Shown: piece after piece, positions 30,595-41,885 of the stretch
How positions within the stretch are numbered: position 1 is the stretch's first letter
How the letters are laid out: each line of letters begins with the position of its first letter
Assembly: GCA_016169945.1 (NCBI GenBank)
Contig: JADLSH010000375.1
Coordinates: 1,498,501 to 1,562,500 of the forward strand
DNA length: 64,000 bases
Direction: 5' to 3'
DNA from: Trachythela sp. YZ-2020
Taxonomy: Eukaryota; Cnidaria; Anthozoa; Malacalcyonacea; Clavulariidae
Translations under genes and position numbers: made by a program
Notes under the pieces: generated by a model
The model's input: only the letters and a program-made list of their open reading frames with translations
What the model was told of the DNA's origin: nothing
Databases searched by the model: none

Positions 30595-32301
30595 TCAGTT
30601 AATTTTTAACCGTTCAGCTGCACTCCTACTCGTTTTTGATTCATTTTGATTGTTTTCTATAGTCACAGGCTGCGTGAGGATTTCTCGCAAATTGTAACAA
30701 CTCGCCTGGGAAGCCTTTTCCTCGCTGGTCACTGGAAGCATATCCTTCAGCGAAGTACTTGGCGAAGGTTTTACAACCAATTTTGTGACGTCTATGATTG
30801 ACGGTTTACCCCGGCTAGCGATTTCATTATCCCCTTCTACGCCTCCCGACAATTCTTTAGCATTAGTCACCTTTAAAAACTCGTATATATCATAAACCGA
30901 TAAACTGCGGGTTCGTAAGTCGCCCATCGCTCGTTCACGGCTAGCCGCGTTTACCTGCAAGCCACCGCCACCTGACTCGAGGAAATTCAGAAATTCTTCT
31001 AAATCGTATTTAACATCCGGCTCCTTGGTGGAGTCTGCTTCCAGGGAATTGGATCGTGGTTTTGACTCTTGAGCCTGAGGCTTCACCTTCTGTATTGAAT
31101 GACGCCGGGCTACGTCCGGCAACATAAGAAATTCTTTTATATTGTAAATTGAGTTTCGTTGTCTGGATTTGTTCGGCGTTTCTAGTGAGTGGCGCTCGCT
31201 CTTTTTGGGGAAGTCGTCACTTGGGAAATTAGCTTTGGGCAGTTCACGACTCGGTCGTATAATTTGTTTTGTCCTGGGAGAATCGTCATTTAAACTCCAA
31301 TCCGCAACAATGATGGACGGAATTTCTGGCTTCTTAGTAGATTTGGTATCTTTTCCATTTGCCGCCTTTTCCGGTCGCAGTTCTTTTAATTTATTTTGTC
31401 CAGCACCTGTCAAATGTTTTGACGATTCCGCCGACAGTGCTAAAAATTCAAAAACATCATAAGTGCAATCATCTGACGATTTGGGCTTAGGCGATAATTT
31501 TACAGGCTTTTTCTCATCGTGTTGCGCAAGGTTTGCTTTGCTATTTGAACTTGGTGACTTTGCCAATGACATTGAATTTAACTTCTGTTCAGTGTTAGAG
31601 GGTAGTGATAGAAACTCGCGTAAATCGTACGTTGATCTTTTACGCTCTTTGTTGTTTACTGTCTCTGCACGCAGACCAATTTCTGTGGATGGCTTGGCTC
31701 CTGGGCTTCGTGCCGTAGCTGTCTTGTCATTGCGAGAGGTAGTTTCTGGTCTAACAGTCGAGGTTCCTGTAATTGTACAACTTCGTCTTTCCCTGGACCT
31801 GGTTGCTGCTGAATGCTTTTCCACGAGTGCTATTGGTTCTTCGTTATTTAGGACATGATAACCTTTCGGCTTTGTCTTAATGTTTTTTCCATCACGCGGT
31901 GCCTTCGACATGGAGTTTTTAACTCGTGTCTGGCCATGTTTACTAACAGCCCTCGTAACTCGATCCATTTTCTCCTCAAACGACCCAGATGTTTCGGCAT
32001 GTCGTGGCTCCTCAAAATTAAACTGCAAAGACAAATTGGACGGACTTCTGGGACATTTGTAGTCGACCATTGGAGTAAGAAGATTTTCTGAAATGAACGG
32101 CGAAGAAAGGTTTGGATCATGAGAGAATTGCGGCCTTCCTTCACGTCCTGGCTGCATTATCGGCCTTTGTTGTGGAATATGTCTTGTGAGTTGTCTTTTA
32201 GATATTGGCGGGAGACGAACCTTGCCCCTAGATCGTTTTGAAAACAGCGATTCCTTGGAATGCTCAACTGAACTTTCCGTTGTCGTTGAGAGGTTTATCA
32301 T
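30595..32301 (-). CDS. Intronless 568-aa protein with six Y-[DN]-x-x-E-F-L motifs (unknown family)
   Basis: I do not recognise this gene. It is a single uninterrupted frame from an ATG with A at -3 to TGA. The protein is basic, Ser/Lys/Pro rich and apparently disordered, without signal peptide or membrane segment. A short motif recurs six times with centres at Tyr225 (TYDLREFLSL), Tyr281 (TYDVFEFLAL), Tyr386 (IYNIKEFLML), Tyr432 (KYDLEEFLNF), Tyr470 (VYDIYEFLKV) and Tyr536 (CYNLREILTQ). Spacing is irregular (38-105 residues) and the intervening sequence is not repeated. That argues for selection on the motif itself as a docking site or amphipathic helix. Other features: RLPPISKRQ near residue 30, and a Lys/Arg-rich central part. 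It could be a processed retrocopy, but there is no poly-A tail or decay. Neighbours give no functional hint: the myosin gene converges on it from the left. Confidence 0.85.
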   Translation of the reverse strand: MINLSTTTESSVEHSKESLFSKRSRGKVRLPPISKRQLTRHIPQQRPIMQPGREGRPQFSHDPNLSSPFISENLLTPMVDYKCPRSPSNLSLQFNFEEPRHAETSGSFEEKMDRVTRAVSKHGQTRVKNSMSKAPRDGKNIKTKPKGYHVLNNEEPIALVEKHSAATRSRERRSCTITGTSTVRPETTSRNDKTATARSPGAKPSTEIGLRAETVNNKERKRSTYDLREFLSLPSNTEQKLNSMSLAKSPSSNSKANLAQHDEKKPVKLSPKPKSSDDCTYDVFEFLALSAESSKHLTGAGQNKLKELRPEKAANGKDTKSTKKPEIPSIIVADWSLNDDSPRTKQIIRPSRELPKANFPSDDFPKKSERHSLETPNKSRQRNSIYNIKEFLMLPDVARRHSIQKVKPQAQESKPRSNSLEADSTKEPDVKYDLEEFLNFLESGGGGLQVNAASRERAMGDLRTRSLSVYDIYEFLKVTNAKELSGGVEGDNEIASRGKPSIIDVTKLVVKPSPSTSLKDMLPVTSEEKASQASCYNLREILTQPVTIENNQNESKTSRSAAERLKIN

Positions 32302-34012
32302 GTTCGACTTGAGTCCACAGATGCTAAATTGCTATTTCGTTTCCCAGGCACTCATTTTTAAATAATACCTTTCGAAAACGATTAAATTAATCTTTTCCCA
32401 TGACGCGAGAGAAATCGTACGAGATTTGACCAAATATACAGCCTGCTTCGAGTCTACAAATTTCTAGACACGTCTTTCACAGGTGAAGAAGTTTCCTTTA
32501 TCTACGAATAGGTTATATAACGAAACAAGATAGCCTATATTAATAAGACCAAGCTTCGTTAATGTATATCTTACTCGTTTCCTAGCAGGTTGGATAGTGT
32601 AAATTATTTCATGTATAATGAGTTTTGCTCAAGAAGCCAATAGAATCGCCTTGTTTACGTCGACACGTCAAAAAACTGCCAGCTGCTTCGAAAAATGCAA
32701 ATTGACAGTGACATAGTCATAGGAAAGCTATAGTTTAGTATATTGGCAAAATATATTGTCTAGACCAAACAACGTATACATTCGGACGACAAAAAAACCC
32801 CCATAGCCAATCAAACCAGTCGAGTCGGGTAAACGCTGAATGTTTATAGATTTAAGAACTTGGGCAGTTTTACACGAATCTAGTACACCAAAACCATAAT
32901 AGATCATGCGACTTGTTATAGTACATTTTATGAAAATATTCTTTAAGTGTACAGCTCTATATTTAGCATATTCGTGAATATTTAATAAAATAGAAAGCAT
33001 TTATATGCACTCCTCTCGGGATGAACGTCATTTCTAAGCAATTTACATTTAGACAGAAAATTTGGCAGCAGAGGTGTGCATGTATATGCCAGTAAAAGTT
33101 CATTTAATTAAAAATAGATTCCATTTTTGTAATTTGTTTTTTAAAGTAAAAACGGCTGAGTAAAAGCCTAGTAAAGCCAAGAAGCTGCGGTCTTTTTATA
33201 GATTGAGGGGACAGCCCACCCTCCGTTGCAGACCACAAGCACTTATGAAAAAACATCACTTTCAAATGTTATATAATGGACAATCTATTTGAAGCCAGCA
33301 TGCGTTATACAATATTTAAAAGCTTATAGGATGCTAAGATGAATATCATAGCTAAATTTTAAAAGTAGGTATACATATTAACAAGAAATTTAAAAAAATA
33401 CTGATTTCTACCAATAAATATTGATGGGAAAGTCTAAACCTATATCATACTATGCTAGTGGTTTCTGTTTTTTTGGAAAGTCTGACTTCTTAACTCTTAA
33501 GAAAAGTAATGGATGTTTCAGTCCCCTCTATCATATAACCTAAACATTTTAGGTAAACTTTTGATTTTAGTCTATGAAATAGAGTTTTGCAGTCACGTAT
33601 TTTATCTAATTTATGCTGACATGTTTATGGCAATGTGATGGGGGAACACAGGTGTTTTTCAAACTCATCGAAAAACACAACATTCAGATAACGAGAAAAA
33701 TCAACAAGCTATATGAAGCTTGCTGTCTGTTGGGATATAGATTCATGTCTCACTGTTTATGCGTGTTAGGGTATAGATCCACTTGCGTAGGAATCGGAGG
33801 GCATAGGGGGCGCGTGCCCCCACGTTTTTTTTCAGTCCCTTTCTCCAGCTTAAACGAAGGGAAAAATACTTATTCTAACAGAAGACGTGCCTTTAATTAA
33901 GGTGAAGTGCCACTTCGACTTCCGTATGCTGGTTATTTACAAAACAAGAATACATGTTATTCAGTACGGACCGGAAACCTGAACAGCAAACAAGACGCCT
34001 ACTGACTGCTAA

Positions 34013-34245
34013 AGGCCGGCCTCCACTTGCACGTACGGCCAGCGCGGCCGATTTTGCGCATGCTCTGTGACTCGAAAATGATCGCTAATCTTGACCGTCG
34101 CGGCTAACTTTTTGTACGTATGACAGTAGAACTGTATTCTACTTTCTGTGCGGCCGTCAAGTTTTTAACCAATCAAATTTCACGAAAGTATAAACACATA
34201 CGTGCGTGCAATTGTGCGTACGTACGTGCAAGTGGAGCCCGGCCT
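34013..34245. mobile_element. Harbinger-type MITE with TAA target duplication (233 bp)
   Basis: Ends AGGCCGGCCTCCACTTGCACG and CGTGCAAGTGGAGCCCGGCCT form inverted repeats. TAA duplicates on both sides (34010-34012 and 34246-34248). Both this element and the one at 29845-29993 begin AGGC and have TCCACT within the first 16 bases. Non-coding. Confidence 0.8.
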
Positions 34246-34945
34246 TAAGTATTGAAATACTTAAAATGACATGAATCTTTTCTTTTACATATGAAGACGG
34301 TTGAAGACGCTCCTTACCTCAGATATCCTCCGGACTGTTTCATTCGCTCATCTCAACTGTTCATCGATCAAAGTATAATTCAAAAGCTTTTATTATTAAT
34401 TTACAAGGATACCTGCAAGATAGGGAATGCTGCGGGGCTTTTATTATTGTATAGCTTAATGATCGAAACACGACGTTTATGCAACCCAAATTATATTCAG
34501 TAGATTGTAAACTATTGGCATTGACTATTGAGTTGATTTTATGCAAGTTTTGTCGTCCAAATACTGAAATCCTCGTATTTTATTATGGGGTCTAATCTGC
34601 TAAAGTTGTGTTATTCTTATTTTTGGTTAGTTCGTCTTTTGATACGGTATATTTCGATCTTACAATGTGCTTTCGTTTTCCTGTAATAATTTCCTGTATG
34701 TATTTGTTGCATATCTGCTACATTGCCGTTTTGTGGTCACAGTAAACAAAAATATTTTGCCAATGGATCTTTGGATAAATGTTGGTTTATGACTGAAATA
34801 TTTGATCATATTGCATTATAATGTCTTGATTGTAAATAGAAATATGCTAATAAATATGATTGTGATTTTTCGTCATTCTTGATCAGAGGTGACTTGAGGG
34901 ACTCTTAGATCATGTGGATCAACCAGGCCTATAAGCATAAGTCAG

Positions 34946-35110
34946 CAGCCTCGTACCCAGGCGCTTTAATGTGCTAAGCGGTTGCGTGACGCACGCGTGG
35001 AAACTTGTGGTTCGTAGCCACGACGGGACGGCCATTTCTCCCCTCGTGTGTTGTCCCGCGCGCTCGTGACGTAACCGTGTAGCAAGCCAAAGCGCCTGGG
35101 TACGAGGCTG
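34946..35110. mobile_element. Mutator-type MITE with 9-bp target duplication (165 bp)
   Basis: Ends CAGCCTCGTACCCAGGCGCT and its exact complement are flanked by ATAAGTCAG on both sides (34937-34945 and 35111-35119). A 9-bp duplication points to the Mutator/MULE superfamily. The interior is CpG-rich and non-coding. Confidence 0.8.
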
Positions 35111-35628
35111 ATAAGTCAGCATATTTGCCTAAGCAGGATGTATATTACCATGTATGTAAAGCATGTATAAGAAAATTAGAGAAAGTTGATAAGGCAGATT
35201 AAAAGTTGACATGCTTTTAGCATTATACTGGATACCGTGCAAGACCAGACGACACATGGTATGTAAAGATGTTCTGGCATTAGGTTGACATAGCTACGAT
35301 TGATACATGATTGCTGTATCGCCCTCAACGACATCAACGTTGTAACTCGCCAGAACTGTCAACCAAGTGAAGTCAGTGTTGTTATTACAAACATGATTTT
35401 TCACAAATATTTTGCACAAAATGCAAGACTTGCTCTTGCTTGCAAAATGCAGTATTTCATATCACAAAAAGTATGAATTTTGGGGTTTTTACATGACTGT
35501 TATAACGGTTTACATTGTATATAGTACTGGATCAATTTCAAGACATGCACTTTGATGTCGAAAGTGATTGTACCAAATATTATACCTCACAATAAGTTTG
35601 TCCAATCAGAGAACTAGGCTTGTGCCAC

Positions 35629-35735
35629 ATGACCGTGGTATTTTTCAGCGAATACCATGCCCCAGGCAACTTGTACCCTGAGTCGTTTCCCCGGGGCATG
35701 GTATTCGAGTCAATACCACGCTTGAGCGGGAAATT
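35629..35735. repeat. Palindromic element (CGTGGTATT...AATACCACG)
   Basis: Arms CGTGGTATT..GCGAATACCATGCCCC and GGGGCATGGTATTCG..AATACCACG pair over about 30 bases around a centre of about 30 bases. No target duplication was assigned. Confidence 0.55.
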
Positions 35736-37625
35736 CGACTTTTGAATACCCCGCTCGTACCCAGGCCATCGTCCAATTTCATCACCTGTTTTCTAGTATC
35801 TAGTACAAGTAAAAGCCATACAAGGTTCGGTATAATATATAATTTATAGACCTTTCACTCGGGGTATTCCCAAAAAATTAAAGGAATATTAAACGAAGCT
35901 TAATAGTTCTTAACTGAAAATTGCAATTGGTTCAATTGTTATATTATGAAACACCTATACTGTAGTAAGAGACTTCACTTGAGTTATAAGCACAATTTTT
36001 GTTAGAAGTTGGGTCAGGCCAATACTGGTACAAAGTTTAAGGGAATGTTCTTATGAGCAAGGCATGCCCGACAAGGCGAGCAAGCCTGGCTTGCCATGTC
36101 AGCAGGGACGCACATTACAAAAACGTTTGGGGGTGTCCATTGTTCAGGGACCGATTTTTTATATTTGTTTGACCACATCAAAACATGTATTACGAGTTAA
36201 TGTAAAAATATGTGTAGTGCCAAGGGTGTAGAAGGATTGTGGAAAATAGGGGGCCGACTCCCCCTAAAATGTTTGAAAAACTTGAGTCTGTAGATCGTCG
36301 GAAATGAGTCTTCTCTACCTCTTTCGTTATAGGCCCTTTCATTAATATTTATAAGATTTCAAACACTCTAGTTTCGAATTCAAGTATTTCACTGCAATTT
36401 TCTTTAAATGCAGTTATTTAAAGAAAACGCACCCCAAAACTTAACCTTCAACTTCATAAAGACCCAATTAGAAACTGCATTTTTACAACAGAGTTGACTT
36501 AATTTTACTCGAGAATACTGACGTGGAAATAGAACGCACAATGCGGCAGAGCAAAAGTTAGGAGGTTTTGCGCAGTCGTGTATGGCTATGTCATCTTACA
36601 TTTGAGTATATTGCTTTAAGAGGAAAATTATTGACAATTTTTGTATCGTTTATTATACGTTTTTTAGACAGGATGTTTCGGACCAACTTGGACCGAATTA
36701 AGTAGTGTAATTTTACAATTTGGGACCGACTTTTTTTACCACAAATGGTGGGGAGGTGTGTCACACCCCCCACACCCCCCTAATGTGCGCCCCTGCATGT
36801 CAGTTTGTCATTGCCTCGCATGAGGAAAGCGCGAGCAAGAAATATCATTGTGCAAAATTCTATTTTTGCCGATGACAACAGCTTCAGGATGCTTTATTTA
36901 AGACATTTTAAATGGAATAAAGAATACATTTGAAAACAATTTCCACTCTGATCCGGGATCCCTTCACTCACACAGGCATTCTGCAAGCCAGGTTGGCTCC
37001 GTTCTGATATGAATACCATCTCAACAAGATACAGAAATATTGCATTGTATGGCAAGATCTTGGCACTAGTGAGTCAGCCTGGTTATTAGGGCCAGTTTGG
37101 CACCTTCGAACAGCCCCTAAGCTTCAATACTCGGACAAACAATGCACCTCAAAGATGGGGGCATATATAACACTTGGTATAAGTAGACAAAGACAACTTT
37201 TGCAGTTTTGGGCTGTCAGTAGCTACCCTTCATGCATTTATCCTGGCCTTAACAATGGAACAATTTGGTACTATGAATTATCATGACAATATAAATACTT
37301 CTGTTGCCCCAAACTATTTTCAGAATGGGCCTTTTTCAACGTACAGTGCTCGAAACAACGTTGGAAGTTGAGGGGTCAGCATGACGGCTTGCGTGAATTT
37401 TGGAGGTCAGATACACAATCGGTTACCGGACGTAACTGATTTTCGGGGTCAAATCATGAAAGTGGGGGTTATTGACCCCGTTATTTCGAGCGCTAAATGT
37501 TATGATCAAAATGTTTCTCTGTACTTTGGGAGAGTTCCCATGAAGAGGTCATGACCTGGAGGAAGCCATTGAAAGATGCATCAGTGTGGTCCTGGCCCAC
37601 TATGGATCAGTACGGAAATATCATG

Positions 37626-37912
37626 TTTTTTTTTTTTTATTCAACTTCGCCTCAATGGCAGGGAGTCCACAACAGCGTCAGCCAATTACTGTGGCCCCAT
37701 TGTTAGTTCCTAAGGGTTAGTATTAGAGGGAGGAAACCGGAGTACCCGGGGAAAACCCTCGAAGCACAGGAGAGAATCTCAACTTACATGAGTTATTTGA
37801 GCACACTGCCGATCTCATGCGAGTACCAACAGTGACCTCGACCTGTTGTGAAACAGGCTCAACTCAGTGGTAAGAGGCAGCGCGCTAACCGCTTCCGCCA
37901 CCCGTGCTACCC
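37626..37912 (-). repeat. tRNA-derived SINE with poly-A tail
   Basis: On the minus strand the head reads GGTAGCACGGGTGGCGGAAG then CGGTTAGCGCGCTGCC. The body contains GATTCTCTCCTGTGCTTCGA and CCCCGGGTACTCCGGTTTCC, and the copy ends in about 13 As (37626-37638). Oligo-A plus tRNA head indicates LINE-assisted retroposition. The decayed copy at 7530-7700 belongs to the same family. Confidence 0.75.
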
Positions 37913-38429
37913 TAATATATTTGACTCCTCTGCAGATTGTTCCCCTTTATGAACACAAAAAGTTACTGTTTTCTTTGGGAAAGTAATATTGGAATGTAGC
38001 TCAATAAAAATAGATATTGGTCAGTAAATTGCCCCATTAAACTGAAGTAAATTATTATATAAACTTACCCTCTGCTCAACAAGTCACACAAGCCCACAAA
38101 ACTGTATAAACACAAAAAATACAGGAAACATATACACTGTACATTCATTTTCAATATAATCAATACAAGTATGGAGGCTAGAATGCAAGCTAACATTTAA
38201 CAATGCCTGCTGCATTCACATAAATATATAACAACAACAAATCTTTATTTGTATCCATACAAATACACTAAGATTATGAGGATAATTCTTGTAGAATGGT
38301 GAGACAGAGTTTAATATTTAGGGAACGGTCATAAAGTAATTGCTATACCAACTAAGGCGGAAGATTTCATATATTTTTCAAAAAAATATTCGTACCCCTG
38401 CCCAATTTACTGATATAATCTTGTAGATT

Positions 38430-39300
38430 CGGCGGTGGAGTAGGATACAACTACCTGAAAATACAATAAGAACTTCGACGTTTCGAGCGAAGGCCCTTCG
38501 TCTGGAAGTTAGCAGCGTGTGTCGGGGAAAAACATGTGCTTTTATAGTGAATACCAAAGCGATCACGTGATAAAATATAAACCAATCAGATGGATTTAAT
38601 CAAAACAAACTATAAACAAAATGTGGAAATCACATTACAAAATATATTAGCATGCAAGGAGAAGCGAATAAAACAAGAAAGTGAGAAATTGTGGAACTAT
38701 GTATGAGATGAGATGTAGAAAATCTGCTGATGGCAGGCATAAACAGATGGGAGTTAAATGTAAGAGAAGCGCTCATTAATGCCGTGAGGGCCAGGACAGA
38801 ATGGAGCCAAGTTGGGAAATGAGACGCATTTCTTGCCTTTTACGGCTGTCATTCATGCTGCCAAAAATGGGACACAGAGCTCGAATTTTCATATCTGAAA
38901 CACTGTGATTGCCAGTGTTAAAATGTCTGGCAACAGGTTGTTTAGCATCATGCATTGTCTGCGACAACACGACGATGCTCACCAAACTTTCTCGTTAAAT
39001 ATCTTCCAGTTTCACCAATGTAGAGCAATGCCACATTTACTGCATGAAATACAGTAGATGAGATGGGAGGAAGTGCACGTGAAACGGTGCTTAATAATAA
39101 ACTTAGATTTTGGTGTCGAAATAGTAGTAGAAGAATCTATTTACTCACAGGTTTTACACAGCTTCACACCACAAGGAAACATGCCATTAGGTGACGACGA
39201 GTCATGTTGTTAGGGAGCTGTGGACTAGGGTTTCACAGATATTTTTACTATGTCGAAACGAGAGTAAGGGGTTATCGGAGAAAATGGAAGATGTTTCAAG
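38430..39300 (-). mobile_element. Penelope-like retroelement remnant (GIY-YIG endonuclease end)
   Basis: Minus-strand pieces, in order, show the cysteine-rich linker typical of Penelope elements (FPCGVKLCKTC, then after a stop TSSHLIYCISCSKCGIA). The GIY-YIG core LLYIGETGRYLTRKFGEHRR follows. After a frame break near 38970 comes the C-terminal part QPVARHFNTGNHSVSDMKIR and SRKRQEMRLISQLG. Then comes the terminal block with TATAAAAG (38535-38545) and the hammerhead-like segment at 38471-38510. The reverse transcriptase half is not recognisable. Stops and a frameshift make it a pseudogene. Confidence 0.8.
38471..38510 (-). other. Hammerhead-ribozyme-like segment in Penelope terminus (probably dead)
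   Basis: On the minus strand AACTTC and GAAGTT can form stem I. They enclose CAGACGA (expected CTGANGA), a GGGC/GCTC stem II, then GAAACGTC, which supplies the GAAA box, a minimal two-pair stem III and the cleavage triplet GTC. Penelope-like elements are known to carry such minimal hammerheads in their terminal repeats. The invariant U4 is an A here, so cleavage is not expected. Confidence 0.55.
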
Positions 39301-40393
39301 GTCGTTTTTCAAGATATGAAAATTCTTCCTAATGACATCCCTTATACTTTAAAATTGAAGGGATGATCGTGTATTTTGTTGTTGGGGACATTAGACATTG
39401 GGTCTCTAAATGTTTCAGATTGGGGAATATGGGAGGAATCGGGGAATATTGTACCCCATCTGAAGAATCATCCCAGTATTTAATACCCCATCACGAGAAT
39501 TCAATAATTGTCAAATTAATAACATGGTAATTTCTTTTGGAAACTGGTGAATATTGCAACCACATGAATTACCACATTATACAATTTACACATCTGCTGG
39601 TCTACGCAAAATAATTCATTCATATTGACCAAGATTTGAATGTGATTGCAAATTTTCAATTTATGTTACTCATTTCTATACGGAGGCTGAAAATTAATTG
39701 AAGAAGGATACGATGATGTGAACCAGATAATTTCTATTGCATGTTCTCTTATTGAGTTGGAAAGTCTTATAAAACTCGGGAAGAGATTTGTAGCTGCTGT
39801 TGAAATACAATAATCACAAATTCAACATGGAGAGCCGTCAAAAGATTCAACCAATCAAATGGATATCCAAAGTGGAGGATCTACTACCTATTCTTATAAT
39901 ACAATATAATTTTATGTTCAACATTTTACATCAGATGACATTGAGAAGTCTAAGAAAGGGGAATGGATATGTATAAAGTATACAGCAGAGTCCTCACAGC
40001 AACTTCATCAGTGCCTTAAAATATTAATTGACTTTGTAATTATAGCATATTTTTGAATTGCGTGCATAGAGAGAAATGTCAAATAATTGAGGTCAAATGA
40101 GTTGGATTTGTTGAAAAGAACGCAAAAAGTTAGTTATCATTACGAATTGAAAACTGATGGGACAACTGAATATGAAGCCGAAGAAAAAGGGAAGGAAAAT
40201 AGGGTACAAGAGAACAAAAGAGAAGAAAAAGAGAAAGAAAGCATATTGATGGCAAACGTTTTTGAGATGTTAAATCCCTTACAGATGGAAAAGTTTCTTC
40301 ACCAGAGAACGAAAGAAGCAATGATAAATTCGCATCGTGGCAACTATGGGGAACCAAACGTTTATATGGGTGCCACGACTGTAGATGACCAGT

Positions 40394-40506
40394 TGTACTG
40401 TGGGCGCTACTAGAGCTCACAATATATAAGCTCGTACGATGTAAACTATAATCAATATTCTGTAAGCCTTGAAATAAATATATCTCTTAAAGAACGGAAC
40501 ATTACA
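40394..40506 (+). repeat. Probable 5' LTR of the Gypsy element
   Basis: The segment ends in CA directly before a TGGTGTCAGG primer-binding site. It contains a TATA-like ATATATAAGC at about 40423 and AATAAA at about 40471, the order expected in an LTR. The left edge (TGTACTG) is a guess because no second LTR is available for comparison. Confidence 0.5.
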
Positions 40507-40524
40507 TGGTGTCAGGTGTGGGAT
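40507..40524 (+). other. tRNA primer-binding site of the Gypsy element
   Basis: TGGTGTCAGGTGTGGGAT starts with TGG, complementary to a tRNA CCA end, immediately after the CA end of the presumed LTR. Confidence 0.55.
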
Positions 40525-40587
40525 CACTAAGTTAATCTATTAAGCATTGAAAGTGATCGCCGTAAAAGAAAAAAACACCCAAATGGC

Positions 40588-40963
40588 TAGCCTGCGTGGC
40601 CGGCCCTCGTTGGAGGGGAAAAGAAGAACAGGGAAAGAGGGCCTGCAAGAAAACCCAGCTTTCATGACTAAACGCCCTAATAAAGGCTCATTAAAATTGA
40701 CCAATACAAATGCAGCTGGACTATAGGGGAAACCCCAAACCGAAGGAAATGTATTCGCTTGTGCATAAACATGTCAATCAAGACGAAGAAATGTAATAAT
40801 ATATTCCTGTGTGCGTAAACATGTCAATTAATTCTTGGTGTTGACCAATCAAATTCTACGTTCAAAAATTGAACGGCGTTTAGTCATGAAAGCTGGGTTT
40901 TCTTGCAGGCCCTCTTTCCCTGTTCTTCTTTTCCCCTCCAACGAGGGCCGGCCACGCAGGCTA
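40588..40963. mobile_element. Mutator-type MITE inserted at the gag start codon (376 bp)
   Basis: Terminal inverted repeats of 89 bases (40588-40676 and 40875-40963), starting TAGCCTGCGTGGCCGGCCC, appear identical. CCAAATGGC is duplicated on both sides (40579-40587 and 40964-40972), the 9-bp duplication typical of Mutator-like elements. The interior of about 200 bases is AT-rich and non-coding. The duplication contains the ATG of gag, so the start codon is present both before and after the insert. Confidence 0.9.
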
Positions 40964-40967
40964 CCAA

Positions 40968-41704
40968 ATGGCGGATTCGGTTCGCAAACCCGAACCATTG
41001 AGCTTCGAGGGAAACGTGGCAGAAAATTGGCGTCGGTTCGAGCTAGAATTGGATATTCTTGGCGGCAGCTCTTCATGATAAAGATGAAAAGACGAAGGCG
41101 TATATAATGCTGAACATTGCGGGGAGAGAAGCAATAGAAAAGGAAAGGTCATTCGTATATGCACCAGCCGTACGCAACGAAGCGAACGAAATTGTCACAC
41201 CGGCGGAGACGAAGGAAAGCATCGCCGTTTTAAAACGTAAGTTTAAAGAAATATGCAACCCACAAGGGAACGTAATAATGGAGAGACACAAATTCAACAT
41301 ACGAAATCAAAAGAACGGTGAAGTCAATTCAGTCTTATGTTGCTGATCTTCGTATATTAGCAAGTACCTGTGAATACGGTACGTTAAAAGATGAGTTTAT
41401 TCGCGATACAATAGTGTGTGGTATTATCTCGGACAGGGTAAGAAAGCAGTTGTTAAAAGAAAGAGAGCTTACACTAGATAAAGCGGTGCAAGTATGTCAA
41501 CTAAATGAGCTTTCAGATGATTATGGCAAACAACTTTCAAAACACGAATTTGCACACGAACATGTAAATTCAGTAAAGCATAAGGCCATAAGCCAACAAA
41601 TCAATCGACCATATCAAGCTGTAAGAGCTGCAGGGGCGAGCATAAAGCAAGTAAGCAAGCATGTCCTGCATATGGAAAACAGTGCAATGCTTGCGGGAAG
41701 TTAA
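40968..41704 (+). pseudogene. Gypsy gag, frameshifted
   Basis: The frame opens MADSVRKPEPLSFEGN and runs with the WRRFELELD pattern of mag-type gag proteins. It meets a stop after about 35 codons and continues in a second frame (KTKAYIMLNIAGREAIEK). It shifts again near 41320 and goes on through the region with RILASTCEY and FIRDTIVCGI up to 41704. No zinc knuckle is clearly preserved. Non-functional as it stands. Confidence 0.75.
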
Positions 41705-41885
41705 ATCATTACAAAAAAATATGTTAAACCTCGCCATACAGATCCGAGGAGAAACAGAAACTTAAAAAGCCCCAAAATCAAGTTGATCAAGTAGCATTTG
41801 ATAATTCCTCTGTGGAAAGCGATGAAGATTTGTTTTATATAGAAACAATCGAAGGGCCCAATTACACGAATAACAAGAAAGAAAT

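Larger units (their letters stand above)
32302..38324. other. Intergenic region rich in MITEs and SINEs
   Basis: No supportable coding gene. The first few hundred bases next to 32301 must hold the promoter of the minus-strand gene, but no clear core element is visible. Beyond that there are MITEs at 34.0, 34.9 and 35.6 kb, a SINE at 37.6 kb, and otherwise AT-rich sequence without recognisable structure. Confidence 0.5.

Noticed and set aside
31169..32144. Several frames of 60-131 codons overlapping the 568-residue gene
   Set aside because: They are shadows in other frames of the long minus-strand gene and show none of its periodic motif structure.
40087..40413. Lys/Glu-rich open frame of 108 codons before the Gypsy LTR
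   Set aside because: It begins at a TTG, has simple composition, overlaps the presumed LTR and resembles no family I know.
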